Assembly: GCA_036556265.1 (NCBI GenBank) | Contig: DATBJU010000082.1 | Span: forward strand, 1 to 60,667 | Direction: 5' to 3' | Length of the DNA: 60,667 bases | From: JAUSIF01 sp036556265 | GTDB taxonomy: Bacteria > Pseudomonadota > Alphaproteobacteria > Rhizobiales > Xanthobacteraceae | Made by a program: the position numbers and the translations under genes | Shown: positions 25,396-35,600 of the stretch, one piece after another | How positions within the stretch are numbered: the first letter of the stretch is position 1 | Layout: every line of letters begins with the position of its first letter | The notes under the pieces: generated by a model | What the model was told of the DNA's origin: nothing | The model's input: the letters and a program-made list of their open reading frames with translations, nothing else | Databases searched by the model: none

Positions 25396-26309
25396 GGCGC
25401 AGCTCCGGCCGGCATTGTGGCTCGCGGGCGCGCAATGAAAATTCCGACAACGATGAGCAGTCCGCCAAGCGCCTGGATCGGAGTGAGCGTCTCTCCGAGC
25501 GCGATCCAGCCGAGTGCCGCGGCGGCGACAGCCTCAAGAAAGATCACGAGAGACGAGAACGTCGCGGGCAGCGAACCCAGCGCAAACGCGAGCAGGCCTT
25601 GCCCGCCCACCTGACTGACCAGGGCGAGCGCGAGCAAGGCGGCTGCGCCCTCGAGTGAGCGCGGAGCGAGCGGCTGCTCGATCACGAGTGCGGCGGACAG
25701 CAGAAGTGCTGCGGTAACGATTGTGGACAGGAACATGAGCCGCGCCGCGCCGTGCCTGGAACGAGCGTTGCGTACCGCAATCACATAGCTGCCAAAGAAA
25801 AGGGCGGTGACAATCCCGTAGAAGTCGCCGGAAAGCCTTGCCGGCTCAATCTGATAGCTCTGGGCGATGAGCGCAGTGCCGCCGGCGAGGCAGGCGGCAA
25901 TGCCAAGCAGGACACGCGACGTCGCGCGCTCCCCGAGGAACAGGAACGCCCCCGCGACGACGAATACGGGCGCTGTCACTGCAAAGAATGTGGCGTTGGC
26001 GACGGTCGTGTTCAGAATCGCAAGGTGCCAGAAGAAGAGGTCGCCGGCGAAGCAGAGACCGGCAAGTGCGATCGCGCGGTCGAAGCGGAGCGGTGCGACC
26101 GAGCGCGCGCTTCGCTCTTCAATGCGCATCCAGAGCCAAAGCGCCGGGAGTGCGAGTGCCGTGCGCCAGAACGCACTCGCCTGCGGCCCCACGTCTGCGA
26201 GGCGCACGAAAATCGGCGAGGCACCCATTGCGCAAGCGCCCACCACGAGCGCGGCGAACGCCGCCGCAAGCGAACGCTCATGCGCGGTGCCGGCGGTATC
26301 GGCGTTCAT
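25392..26309 (-). CDS. EamA/DMT-family inner-membrane exporter
   Basis: A 305-residue protein of ten predicted helices in two EamA repeats; typical starts are AALVVGACAMGASPIFVRLAD and, in the second half, GIVTALFFGSYVIAVRNARS. Such carriers export amino acids or other metabolites; substrate unknown. The frame is open to 26426, but the ATG at 26309, with GGGGAG 3 nt before it, begins just before helix 1. It is the first gene of a minus-strand run with gckA (4-nt overlap). Confidence 0.88.
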   Translation of the reverse strand: MNADTAGTAHERSLAAAFAALVVGACAMGASPIFVRLADVGPQASAFWRTALALPALWLWMRIEERSARSVAPLRFDRAIALAGLCFAGDLFFWHLAILNTTVANATFFAVTAPVFVVAGAFLFLGERATSRVLLGIAACLAGGTALIAQSYQIEPARLSGDFYGIVTALFFGSYVIAVRNARSRHGAARLMFLSTIVTAALLLSAALVIEQPLAPRSLEGAAALLALALVSQVGGQGLLAFALGSLPATFSSLVIFLEAVAAAALGWIALGETLTPIQALGGLLIVVGIFIARPRATMPAGAAP

Positions 26310-26437
26310 GTACTCCCCATGCGTGGCGAACCTTCCTATTGCAGAGAGCAAAAACGTACAATCCACGGTACTTTTTTTATTCTTGCGGCGGCCGTTCCGT
26401 GGCCTTAAGTCCGGAGCCGGAAGCAATGGAGTCCGCC

Positions 26438-26740
26438 ATGGGCATCGACGACCGCACCCGTATTGAGCTTGAAGCCGCGGTCTACCGGAGGCTCGTCGAG
26501 CATTTGCGCAGCCACACCGACGTGCAGAACATCGACCTGATGAATCTCGCGGGCTTCTGCCGCAACTGTCTGTCCAACTGGATGAAGGACGCGGCCGACG
26601 CCAAGGGCATCGCGATGAGCAAAGAGGAGAGCCGCGAAATCGTCTATGGCATGCCCTACGACGAATGGCGCAAACGCTACCAAAAGGAAGCGAGCGCCGA
26701 TCAGAAGGCTGCCTTCGGGAAGGCGCGGCCCGAGCACTGA
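26438..26740 (+). CDS. DUF1244 family protein
   Basis: A 100-residue cytosolic protein of the conserved proteobacterial DUF1244 family, function not established. The hallmark core NIDLMNLAGFCRNCLSNW with the CxxC pair is at about residues 29-46, and SREIVYGMPYDEW follows. Start choice: ATG 26438 (MGIDDRTRIE) with GGAG 6 nt upstream fits homologues; ATG 26426 adds four residues. It is followed 36 bp later by gapR. Confidence 0.9.
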   Translation: MGIDDRTRIELEAAVYRRLVEHLRSHTDVQNIDLMNLAGFCRNCLSNWMKDAADAKGIAMSKEESREIVYGMPYDEWRKRYQKEASADQKAAFGKARPEH

Positions 26741-26776
26741 ACTCTCAAGACGTCAACGCTGAAAGGGGAACGCGCG

Positions 26777-27022
26777 ATGGCGGGTACCGCCAATTTCGCC
26801 AAGGGACAGCTCAGGTCGCTCGTAGAGCGCATCGAGAAACTGGAGGAAGAAAAGAAGGCGCTCGCCGATGACGTGCGAGAGGTCTATGCCGAGGCGAGAG
26901 CCGCGGGTTTCGACGTAAAGGCGCTGCGGGCCGTCGTGCGGCTGCGGCTTCAGGACAGCGAGGAGCGAAAAGAGCACGAGGCGCTCGTCGAGCTTTATCG
27001 GGACGCTCTCGGACTCGGTTAA
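26777..27022 (+). CDS. gapR: GapR nucleoid-associated protein (DUF2312)
   Basis: An 81-residue coiled-coil protein. In Caulobacter, GapR is an essential protein that binds AT-rich, overtwisted DNA ahead of replication forks and stimulates gyrase and topoisomerase IV. The sequence carries the family pattern QLRSLVERIEKLEEEKKALA, DVREVYAEARAAGFDVKALR and VVRLRLQDSEERKEHE. Length is standard and AAAGGGGA lies upstream of the ATG. It converges on the DUF882 gene. Confidence 0.93.
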   Translation: MAGTANFAKGQLRSLVERIEKLEEEKKALADDVREVYAEARAAGFDVKALRAVVRLRLQDSEERKEHEALVELYRDALGLG

Positions 27023-27047
27023 GACAGAACCCCGCGGGGGGATCGAC

Positions 27048-28421
27048 TCAGTTCCGCGCGGTGACCCTGCCGGTCACGATACCGGCGCCGCGATCGAAGG
27101 CTAGCGTCTGGAGCGCGACGACGGCCGGACCTGCAAAGCCGCCGGTGGCCGGCGCCCCGATTGATCCGGATGCGAACTGCACGCGGATCGCCGCGCGCGC
27201 GGGTTCCACGAGACCGCGCAGGCTATAGAGATCGGGCTGATGCAGTTCGGGGGCCGAGGCGACGGTCCGCATGGCAAGCAACTTGGCAGGTGGTCGGGCC
27301 GCGTCGGCGTTATTCTGCACCGCCGGCAGGCTCTGCGGGGGGCGTGTATGGGCGGGCAGGTCGGTAAGGCGCATGTGCGTCGCCGGGATCGGACCGAACT
27401 GTGGCAGCACGCGCTCTGGTGCTGCGTAACTGAGCGCGCGGCTTTCGCTCCGCGGGATCGAGGCGGTTATGTCGCGATCGTCGGGACGCGGAGCGGGAAA
27501 CGGCGTCGCGCTCTGTTTCGGGGGGGCGATCCGGCTTGGCGGAGCCAGCGAAGCGACGACGGTCGGCTGCACAGGTTCACGCGCGCTCGCCGCCGGTATC
27601 GACGCGGTGGTCAGTTCGGTTGCGGTCGGGATGCGGGTGCGAGTTGAGCGCGGGCTGGCGGCGGCGTCCTCGCCGTCCTCGTCAAGCGAGGCCAGTGCAA
27701 TTGTGCCCGCGCGTCCGCCGCCTCGTTCGATTTCGGCCATGGCGAGTGCGTAGCCCGGCATCGGCTTGCCGTCGGAAGGAATGTGCACGGTCTTGCCGTC
27801 GGGGAAGATGCGGGCGAGCTGGTCGCGAGTCACTCGCGGCCAGTGGCGTACGCTGCCAGTGTCGACGTGGATGAACGGCGAACCTGAGCTCGGATAGAAA
27901 CCGACACCGCCGCGCTGGAGACGCAGCGCCATGACTCGGAGGTCGGAGAGTTCGGCGCCGGGAATGTAGAAGTCGATCGCCTTGCCGACCATGTGCTGGC
28001 TGTAGCGGGCAACGCCGCGGCCGCGCGCGCGCAACATCGAGTTCGTCTGCGGCGAGCGATACGCGGAGATGATCGTGACCGGTCCGCTCGCCTTCACCTC
28101 GCGGTGGATTTCCCAAAGGACGTCGAACAGGTGCGGGTCGATCGTAGTCGGCTCGTCACGCCGCCAGTCGCGCAAGAACCAGTTGAGCTGCTTGAGCGCC
28201 GCCTCGTCATAGCGGCCGCGGCGCTTGAACGTGACGGTGAGCGTCTCGTCGGTGTGAATGTGTGCGAAGGAGAGCGATCGGGTGTCGCCGTTGGCGACGA
28301 GCGTCTGCAGCGGGGCCGAGGACAAAGCGACCGCGCACACGGCCGATCCGGCGGCGGCGAGCGGCCGGACGGAAGTCAAAACCCGAAAGATACGCACCAG
28401 GATCGAGATGGGCACGTGCAA
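27048..28421 (-). CDS. DUF882 / M15-like D,D-carboxypeptidase-type protein with long C-terminal extension
   Basis: A predicted periplasmic zinc peptidase of YcbK type acting on peptidoglycan. The N-terminal hydrophobic segment is followed by the peptidase domain (about residues 55-210), with SAYRSPQTN, the zinc motif SQHMVGKAIDFYIPG and HVDTGSVRHWP. Beyond residue 220 is a Pro/Ala/Ser-rich disordered region and a C-terminal segment that I do not recognise. The start is uncertain: the frame is open to 28523 and has TTG 28421 and GTG 28415 just before the hydrophobic segment; GAGG lies 11 nt before the TTG. It lies downstream of an L,D-transpeptidase gene, a recurrent pairing in Rhizobiales. 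Confidence 0.82.
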   Translation of the reverse strand: MHVPISILVRIFRVLTSVRPLAAAGSAVCAVALSSAPLQTLVANGDTRSLSFAHIHTDETLTVTFKRRGRYDEAALKQLNWFLRDWRRDEPTTIDPHLFDVLWEIHREVKASGPVTIISAYRSPQTNSMLRARGRGVARYSQHMVGKAIDFYIPGAELSDLRVMALRLQRGGVGFYPSSGSPFIHVDTGSVRHWPRVTRDQLARIFPDGKTVHIPSDGKPMPGYALAMAEIERGGGRAGTIALASLDEDGEDAAASPRSTRTRIPTATELTTASIPAASAREPVQPTVVASLAPPSRIAPPKQSATPFPAPRPDDRDITASIPRSESRALSYAAPERVLPQFGPIPATHMRLTDLPAHTRPPQSLPAVQNNADAARPPAKLLAMRTVASAPELHQPDLYSLRGLVEPARAAIRVQFASGSIGAPATGGFAGPAVVALQTLAFDRGAGIVTGRVTARN

Positions 28422-28579
28422 TCCGTGTCGCGCCTCTTGTTTCCGCGCGACCGCTTCGGGCGCGCACGTGGTGAACGCAGTCTTCTCGGGTCCGGTTAAT
28501 GGTGAATGACCGAACCCCCGCAAGTTTTGGCTAACGGCGGATCGTGGCGAAACAGTGCCTAGCTGCCATCGGGCTTTGC

Positions 28580-28587
28580 ATGGTTAA
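28580..28587 (-). promoter_or_regulatory. Candidate CtrA half-site TTAACCAT upstream of the DUF882 peptidase gene
   Basis: The minus strand reads GTTAACCATG here, the same 8-mer as at 2894-2901, about 160 bp before the peptidase start. A second ATTAACC lies nearer the gene at about 28495-28501. No full TTAA-N7-TTAAC site is formed. Confidence 0.3.
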
Positions 28588-28628
28588 CAGAATCTGCCCG
28601 TACTAGGCGGGTTTCCGGGGCGCCGGGA

Positions 28629-28659
28629 AACAAAAAGGGGGCCGGTCAAGCCGGCCCCC
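28629..28659 (-). terminator. Intrinsic terminator of the L,D-transpeptidase gene
   Basis: On the minus strand, a 9-bp stem GGGGGCCGG / CCGGCCCCC with a 5-nt loop is followed by TTTTTG and TTT. It begins 22 bp after the stop, so this gene is not read through into the DUF882 gene. Confidence 0.88.
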
Positions 28660-28681
28660 GGTGCGTGTTTTAGGCCGCGAC

Positions 28682-30892
28682 TCAGCGGAAGATACTGCGG
28701 AAGAAGTCCTCGAACGGGTTGTTGCCGTAACCGCGCCCGCCGTAGCGGCCGCCGCCGACGGCGCCGTAGTACATGCCGTTCGGCATTCGAAGCTCCTCGC
28801 GGCTGATCGCGACCTTCGGTCGCGCGAGCGGAACATCCGCGATGCGGCGCTCACCGCCCCGCATGATCGCGAGCAGACGCTGGTCGTGACCGTAGACGTC
28901 GTCGCGCAACTGCAACTCGCCGCTGCTGTCCACGAACGCGGTCTGGTAGGTGATGTGCACGGGGAGCGGCTGCGGGAAGTTGATGTTGAGCTCACCCGGA
29001 CCGAACATGCCGCGAAGGCGATCCTGCGTGTAATTCTCCTTCGGCAGCACGATCGACAGCAGCACCTCGGCGTATTTCACCGGATCCTGAACCCGCATGC
29101 AGCCGTGACTGTAGGCGCGGACTTCCTTCGCGAACAGATTCTTGTCCGGCGTGTCGTGTTGGTAGACGAGGAACTTGTTCGGGAAGTTGAAGCGCAAGCG
29201 GCCGAGTGCGTTGGAATCTCCGGGCGGCTGATAGATGCGCACGGTTCCGTCTCGGTTCTCCTCGATGCGGAGACCCATGCGATCGAGCACGGTCGGATCC
29301 TGTTGCAGCGCCGGCAGGTACTCGTTCGCGATGATCGACGGCGGGACGTTCCAGGTCGGATTGACCGTGATGAATTTCATGGTGTCGCTAATCAGCGGCG
29401 TCTGCATGCTGGGCTTGCCGACGACGACACGCGTCTGCCAGGCGACGGAGCCGTTCTTCACCACCTTCAGCGTGAAGTCGGGAATGTTCAGGATCGAGTG
29501 GCTGCGCCCGAGATCGTGTGGCATCCAGCGCCAGCGCTCCATGGTGGCGAGGATTGCATCGACTTTGTTCGTAGGGCGCCGTTGGTTGCCGTTGAGCGCG
29601 CGGATCGTGGCCGGGCCGGCGAGGCCGTCGGGGTTCAGGCCCGCGGACTTCTGGAAATTGACCACAGCTTCGGCAACGCCGCGGTCGTAGCGCCAGTCGT
29701 TCAGGTCGCCACTGACATTAAGGCGCTTCCGCAACAAGGCGACGCGCGCGTCTTCCATGCCGGGCTTCAGGCTCGGGCCTTCCGCAATGCGCACGACGTC
29801 CGGCTCGCGGACCTGCGGCAGGCCGCGTGCTTCAGCGAGCTTTGCCTTAAGAGCCTTGTATGCCTCGTGCTGCGGGAGATGCGACGCAAGAATCGATGCC
29901 GAGTCGTTCGTCCCGGCGAGCTTGGTGAGGGTGTCGGCCGGATCGGGAAGGTCGAGATGGTAGAAGATGTCGCCGCTGACGCGGGTGAAATGCACGCGGC
30001 CGCTGTCGGCGTGACGAACGAAGTCGAGCACCGAATTCGTGAACTTGAGTTCCGCCTCGGCGAGCGACTGCGCGTCGACCGCGGCGAAGTTCGGAACCGG
30101 ATAGTCAGAGGGCTCAAGGCCGTCCGCATTGACACCGGCGAGATACTTTATCGCGGACTCGGTGCGTGCGGTACGCGCGCCGTTCTCGATCCAGAGCGGA
30201 GCGAAACCGCGGTCGCGGTAAAAGACCTCGACCGCCTGCCGGTCTTCGCGACGGGGTACGAAGCGGTCAAGCCTGCCCGCCAGAATGTCACGCAACTTCT
30301 CGGCGGTGCCATGATCGGCGACCGGGAGAGACGCCGAGAGCGGTGCCTTGACGAGGTCCTTGCCGGTCAGCTTCTTGATTTCTTCGCGCGAAAGCGGGGG
30401 TGGCGTCTCACTCGCGGCGGCCGCGGAAGAACCCGACGTCTCGGTGTTCGCGGGCGCCGGCGTTGCGACGACCGTCGCGGTCGTGTCCTTTTCAGATCCG
30501 ATGGTGTTGATCGTCAGCGGCGGAACGCCTGCCGGCTCAGGTACGGGCACGAGCGCTTCGATCGAGCGGCTCGAGTCCTTCGGTTTCGCGGCCTCAAGAT
30601 CCCGCTGCGTAAGCGGCGGCACATTCGCAGGCTCCGGGATCGGGATGCGGACTTCGACGCGCGCGGTCGGCGCCTGCGCAAGCACGATCGGCGCCACTTC
30701 GGCGCGCGCGGATTTTCCACGATCGGCGCTTGCCGGGCCGTATGCGTAGCCGACCAGGATCAGGGCCACGACCGCGAGACCGCCAGCCAGTTTGCGACTG
30801 AGTGGATTGTCGAGGGCGGTGGGAACGCGAGAACGCACGTTCTGGAAGCTCGCCGCACTGTTCAGAAGCCACGACCGAATTCCGTCCATCAT
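28682..30892 (-). CDS. L,D-transpeptidase, YcbB-like (YkuD domain with peptidoglycan-binding domain)
   Basis: Forms 3-3 cross-links in peptidoglycan, in the periplasm. The 736-residue protein is anchored by a helix at about residues 36-56 (LAGGLAVVALILVGYAYGP). It then has a Pro-rich linker with two similar PIPEPANVPPL / PVPEPAGVPPL motifs, an L,D-transpeptidase scaffold domain, a peptidoglycan-binding domain (about 395-440), and the YkuD catalytic domain with HDTPDKNLF and SHGCMRV, nucleophile Cys598. A Gly/Tyr/Arg-rich tail ends FEDFFRSIFR. Homologous single large L,D-transpeptidases are typical of Rhizobiales, where polar growth relies on 3-3 links. Confidence 0.93.
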   Translation of the reverse strand: MMDGIRSWLLNSAASFQNVRSRVPTALDNPLSRKLAGGLAVVALILVGYAYGPASADRGKSARAEVAPIVLAQAPTARVEVRIPIPEPANVPPLTQRDLEAAKPKDSSRSIEALVPVPEPAGVPPLTINTIGSEKDTTATVVATPAPANTETSGSSAAAASETPPPLSREEIKKLTGKDLVKAPLSASLPVADHGTAEKLRDILAGRLDRFVPRREDRQAVEVFYRDRGFAPLWIENGARTARTESAIKYLAGVNADGLEPSDYPVPNFAAVDAQSLAEAELKFTNSVLDFVRHADSGRVHFTRVSGDIFYHLDLPDPADTLTKLAGTNDSASILASHLPQHEAYKALKAKLAEARGLPQVREPDVVRIAEGPSLKPGMEDARVALLRKRLNVSGDLNDWRYDRGVAEAVVNFQKSAGLNPDGLAGPATIRALNGNQRRPTNKVDAILATMERWRWMPHDLGRSHSILNIPDFTLKVVKNGSVAWQTRVVVGKPSMQTPLISDTMKFITVNPTWNVPPSIIANEYLPALQQDPTVLDRMGLRIEENRDGTVRIYQPPGDSNALGRLRFNFPNKFLVYQHDTPDKNLFAKEVRAYSHGCMRVQDPVKYAEVLLSIVLPKENYTQDRLRGMFGPGELNINFPQPLPVHITYQTAFVDSSGELQLRDDVYGHDQRLLAIMRGGERRIADVPLARPKVAISREELRMPNGMYYGAVGGGRYGGRGYGNNPFEDFFRSIFR

Positions 30893-31016
30893 CTTCTCCC
30901 GGGCCTCGCGAGCTCAACGCACGAAATAGAGCAGTACCAGGGTTTTGTGACAGAGCCGGGGCGCGGGAATCAAGGAGAATTCGGTCAATTTCCCGTGGTT
31001 GCCGACTTGTGTCGCT

Positions 31017-32567
31017 TCAGGGCATCGCACCCAACGTCTGCTTGCGCTCAGTCTCTTCCGCCTCTTCCGTGGTGTCGAGCCCAAGATCCTTCAGCTTACG
31101 GTAGAGGGTCGAGCGGCCGATCTGAAGCCGGCGCGCGACTTCCGTCATGCGGCCGCGATAGCGATCGATCGCAAAACGGATCGCGTCGGCCTCGATCACC
31201 TCCATTGGGCGAACGTGGCCGTCCGATCCGATGAGCGGCAGCGTCTCTTTAAGCGCAAGTGCGGCAGGGACCGGCCCGGGTGCTGTATCGGGCGATTCGC
31301 CAATGACAATCAGGGGTTCCCCGATGGGTTCTGCGGGGACCAAGGGGGGCATGGCCGGCGGAGGCGCGTAGCCTTCAAATCCGGGGACTTGCGCGGCGAC
31401 CTGGGGAAACTCGGCGACGCCGATCTCGTCCGTTTCGGCCAGCACGACGGCCCGAAATACCGCGTTCTCGAGCTGGCGCACGTTGCCGGGCCAGCGATAG
31501 GCGGCGAGCAACCGCATCGCGTCGGCGGATACGGCGCGAACGCGCTTTCCTTCCTCGGCAGAGAAGCGCGCGACGAAGCGGCGCACGAGATCAGGCACGT
31601 CCTCCATGCGGTCGCGCAGCGGCGGCACCGTGATCGGGAAAATGTGCAGTCGATAGAACAAGTCCTCCCGGAATTTGCCGGCGCGGACGAGCTGCAACAG
31701 ATCGCGGTTGGTTGCGGAGATCAGGCGGAAGTCGACCTTGACCGGCTTGCGGGCGCCGACCGGATCGATCTCGCCGTCCTGAAGCGCGCGTAGAAGCTTC
31801 ACCTGGGCATCGGGGGGAAGCTCGCCGATCTCGTCGAGAAACAGTGTGCCGCCCCCAGCCTCGACGAATTTTCCGGGCGTGCGCTCGTTCGCGCCGGTGA
31901 ATGCACCTTTCTCGTGACCGAACAGGATCGATTCGACGAGGTTCGTGGGGAGCGCTCCGCAGTTCACCGCAACGAACGGTTTGTGTCGTCGGGCGCTTGC
32001 GCCGCGGATCGCGCGGGCGATCAGTTCCTTGCCCACTCCCGACTCGCCTTCCATCAGAACCGGGATGTCGGAGGCCGCAGCCTTTTCGGCGAGCTTGAGC
32101 ATCTGGCGCATGCGCGGGCTCGCCGAAGAGAGGTCGGCGATCGCGATTGCGCCGCTCGCTGTACGCTGAATGCGACGTACTTCACCAGCGAGGGCGGCCT
32201 GTGACAATGCATTGCGGATGGAAACCTGCATGCGCTCGGTGCCGACCGGCTTCACGGCGAAGTCGACCGCGCCCGCGCGCATCGCCGTGACGACGGTGTC
32301 GATCGAGCCCTGCGCTGTCTGCACAATGACCGGGATGTCGATGCCGCGCTCGCGCAGCCGGCCGAGCAGGCCAAGGCCGTCGAGCTCGGGCATCACGAGG
32401 TCGAGCACGACGCAGTCGATACCACTGCGATCCGGCTTGTCGAGGAGAGCGAGGGCCTGCTCGCCGCCCTCCGCCAGGACCGGCTCGTATTCGAACCGGC
32501 GCAACATTGTCTCAAGTAAACGCCGCTGGACTGGATCGTCGTCAACAACGAGTACGCGAGTGGACAT
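31017..32567 (-). CDS. Sigma-54-dependent response regulator (NtrC family)
   Basis: A 516-residue transcriptional activator. The receiver domain (1-120) has phospho-acceptor Asp56 in VVLDLVMPELDG and the Lys in VKPVG. The AAA+ domain (about 145-385) has the Walker A GESGVGKE, the sigma-54 contact loop GAFTGA, Walker B GGGTLFLDEIGE and the arginine finger region. A long Pro-rich linker precedes the C-terminal Fis-type helix-turn-helix RMTEVARRLQIGRSTLYRKL. The ATG at 32567 follows GGGAGGGGTG. No histidine kinase is adjacent, so it is an orphan here. TacA of Caulobacter has the same domain order, but orthology is unproven. Confidence 0.92.
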   Translation of the reverse strand: MSTRVLVVDDDPVQRRLLETMLRRFEYEPVLAEGGEQALALLDKPDRSGIDCVVLDLVMPELDGLGLLGRLRERGIDIPVIVQTAQGSIDTVVTAMRAGAVDFAVKPVGTERMQVSIRNALSQAALAGEVRRIQRTASGAIAIADLSSASPRMRQMLKLAEKAAASDIPVLMEGESGVGKELIARAIRGASARRHKPFVAVNCGALPTNLVESILFGHEKGAFTGANERTPGKFVEAGGGTLFLDEIGELPPDAQVKLLRALQDGEIDPVGARKPVKVDFRLISATNRDLLQLVRAGKFREDLFYRLHIFPITVPPLRDRMEDVPDLVRRFVARFSAEEGKRVRAVSADAMRLLAAYRWPGNVRQLENAVFRAVVLAETDEIGVAEFPQVAAQVPGFEGYAPPPAMPPLVPAEPIGEPLIVIGESPDTAPGPVPAALALKETLPLIGSDGHVRPMEVIEADAIRFAIDRYRGRMTEVARRLQIGRSTLYRKLKDLGLDTTEEAEETERKQTLGAMP

Positions 32568-32667
32568 CACCCCTCCCGAACAACCCAATTGTGTGCCGTT
32601 CCGGGGCACTGTCGCCCAAGGGGATTAACGCATCATAAAGAGGCGCAGGTAGCGCCGGGTCTCTCCT

Positions 32668-35600
32668 CTAGATCGATGATCCCGCAGGCGCCGACATCCC
32701 AACAGGTCTGGATCGGCGCGTCACGCGGATCGCGAGCTTGAGGATCTCCATCCCGACAAGGAGCAGCGCGGAGACGCACGTCACGACAGCCCAGTCAAAG
32801 AGCGACAGCGGCGCGGTATGGAAAGCCGTCTGAAGGAATGGCACGTAGATAACGAGCACGTGCGTCGACAATGACAAGGCGACCGCTGCGATCAGCCATT
32901 TGTTCTCGAAGAAGCCGGCGAACGCGCTGCGTTGCATCGAGCGGCAGTTGTAGACATTGAATAGCTGGAACATCATCAGCGTCGTGAAGGCCATCGTTCG
33001 CGAGTAAGTTTCGTCAGCTGCGTTCGGTTGCGTCCCGGTCGCGTAGAGGGTCACGAGGCCGCCGGGATAGTATGCGTCAAGAACGGCGAGGGTCCCCACC
33101 ATCATCGCCATACCGATGAGGCTGAGGCGCACCCAATCATCTCCGGTGAGCACACCGGTCCCGCGTTCTCGCGGTCGCCGATCCATGACGTCCAGATCTT
33201 TGGGATCGATCCCGAGGGCAAGGGCCGGCGGCCCGTCGGTAATCAAGTTGATCCAGAGGAGTTGCGCTGCGAGGAGCGGCAGGAAAAGTCCAACATCGGC
33301 CGAGGCTAGGCCGAGGACGCCCGCGAACATCACGCCCGCGAACATCGTGAGCAATTCGCCGGCGTTCGACGACAGCAAGTAGATCAGATATTTGCGGATA
33401 TTGTCGTAGATGCCGCGTCCTTCCTCGATGGCCCTCACGATGCTGGCGAAATTGTCGTCGGTGAGGACCATGTCGGCGGCTTCCTTGGAGACGTCCGTCC
33501 CCGTGATGCCCATGGCGACGCCGATGTTGGCGGCCTTGAGCGCCGGCGCGTCGTTGATGCCGTCACCGGTCATTGCGACGATGTGCCCTTTGCGTTGGAG
33601 CGCGTTGACGATGCGTAGCTTGTGATCGGGGTCGACGCGCGCGAACACGCGCACGTCCTCGACGATGGAGTCGAGATCCGTGTCCGACATGCCGCGCAGC
33701 TCGGTGCCCGTGACGAGGCGCGAGCCCGGCTCAAAGACCTCCAGCTCGCTTGCGATCGCTTTCGCCGTAGCCGGATGGTCGCCGGTGATCATCACGGTGC
33801 GAATGTGCGCTCGACGTGCGACTGCCACCGCGTCCTTCACTTCCTCGCGCGGCGGATCGATCATCCCGACCAGTCCGAGGAAGACCAGTTCGTCCTCGAT
33901 CGACTCTGGTAGCTTGACGTCGCTCGCCGGCGCGTTCGGATCGATGCCGAGTTTCTGTGCGGGCACGACGCGTGCGGCGACCGCGAGGGTGCGCAGTGCC
34001 TGACCCGCGAGGACGTCGTTGCGGCGGCCGATCTCGGTCCGGCCTTTTTCGTCGAGTGGGATGGTGTCCTCGTGCACCATTTTTTGCCGGCACTTGGGCA
34101 GAAGAATTTCCGGGGCGCCCTTGACGAAGACACGCAACAGTTCCGGGTTCTCGGGATCGAGGTGGACCGTCGTGTGACGCTTGCGCTCGGACGTGAACGG
34201 GATCTCCGCCAGGCGCCGAAAGCGGGCAAGAGTTGGCTTGGCGAGACCGAGCTTGCGGGCGGCAACGATGAGCGCACCTTCAGTCGGGTCGCCCTGCACC
34301 TTCCAACGGCCGTCACTCTTCGTAAGCTCTGCGTCATTCGCGAGTGCCGCCGCGAGGAGCGTCTCTTCGACGGCATTTCGAACGAGGGCTCGCTCCGCGA
34401 GAGGCGCTCCATCAACGGTAAACGCGCCTTCTGGAATGAAGCCGCTCCCGGCGACGTCGATCAGCGTGTCGCCGGTGTAGATGGCGCGTACGGTCATTTC
34501 GTTGCGCGTCAGCGTGCCCGTCTTGTCCGAGCAGATCACAGTCGCGGCGCCGAGCGTTTCCACGGCGGGGAGCTTGCGCACGATCGCGTTTGCCGCCGCC
34601 ATGCGGCGCACACCGAGACTGAGTCCAATGGTCACGATCGCCGGCAGTGCCTCGGGGATTGCGGCCACCGCGAGTGCAACGGCGAACAGGAACAGGCTCA
34701 ACACGACGTCGAGTGAAAATGCCGAGGTGCTCAATAGCCCGGCGGCAAACACCACCGCGCAGATTCCGAGCATGACGACACTGAGCCGCTTGCCTGTGCG
34801 ATCGAGCTCCTGCTGGAGCGGCGTCGGCTCTTTTTCCGTAATCTCGAGCAGGCCTGCGATGCGGCCCACCTCGGTCGCCATGCCCGTGGAGACGATCACG
34901 GCGCGAGCCCGACCATAGGTGGCAACCGTGCCGGCAAAAAGCATGTTGATGCGATCGCCGAGACCGACATCCACGTCGATCGGCCGAGGGTTCTTTGCCA
35001 CCGGCATGCTTTCACCGGTCAGCGGCGCCTCATCCGCGTGAAGATTGGCATCTTCGATGATGCGGGCGTCAGCCGGAATCTTGTCGCCGGCTTCGATCAA
35101 GACGATGTCGCCGGGGACGATGTCTCTCGCTACGAGGCGCTGCCGCTCGCCATCGCGAATCACCGTGGATTCCGGTGCGGCGAGCGCCATGAGCGCGCGA
35201 ACCGAGCGCTCCGCCCGCGATTCCTGGAAGAAACCGAGCAGGGCGTTCAGCACCACAATTAGCGTGATGACGATCGCCTCGTACGGCAGCGCCGTGTCGC
35301 GCGGATCCTGCAGCGTCCATTCGATTACGGAGATGACGATCGCGACGAGGAGGATGATGACTAGGAAGTTTTCGAACTGTTCAAGCAGTCGCCGCCACCA
35401 GGGCGTCTCCGGCGCCGTCTTCAGTTGATTGGGCCCATACTGGGCGAGACGGCGTTCCGCCTCGGCTCGGCTCAGGCCTTTCGCCGCGTCAGAACCCATC
35501 GCCGCGACCACCGCCTCCACGGGCATCCGGTGGGGAACGATTGGGGCTTGCGAGGACCGCGCGTCTGGTTGATCGGACTGCTGCAAGGGCGGTGTTTCGC

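Noticed and set aside
28661..31234. An 857-residue open frame on the plus strand opposite the L,D-transpeptidase gene
   Set aside because: It mirrors the codon positions of the opposite gene in GC-rich DNA, shows Arg/Asp/Val-rich shadow composition and has no domain, while the minus strand has a complete YkuD enzyme.
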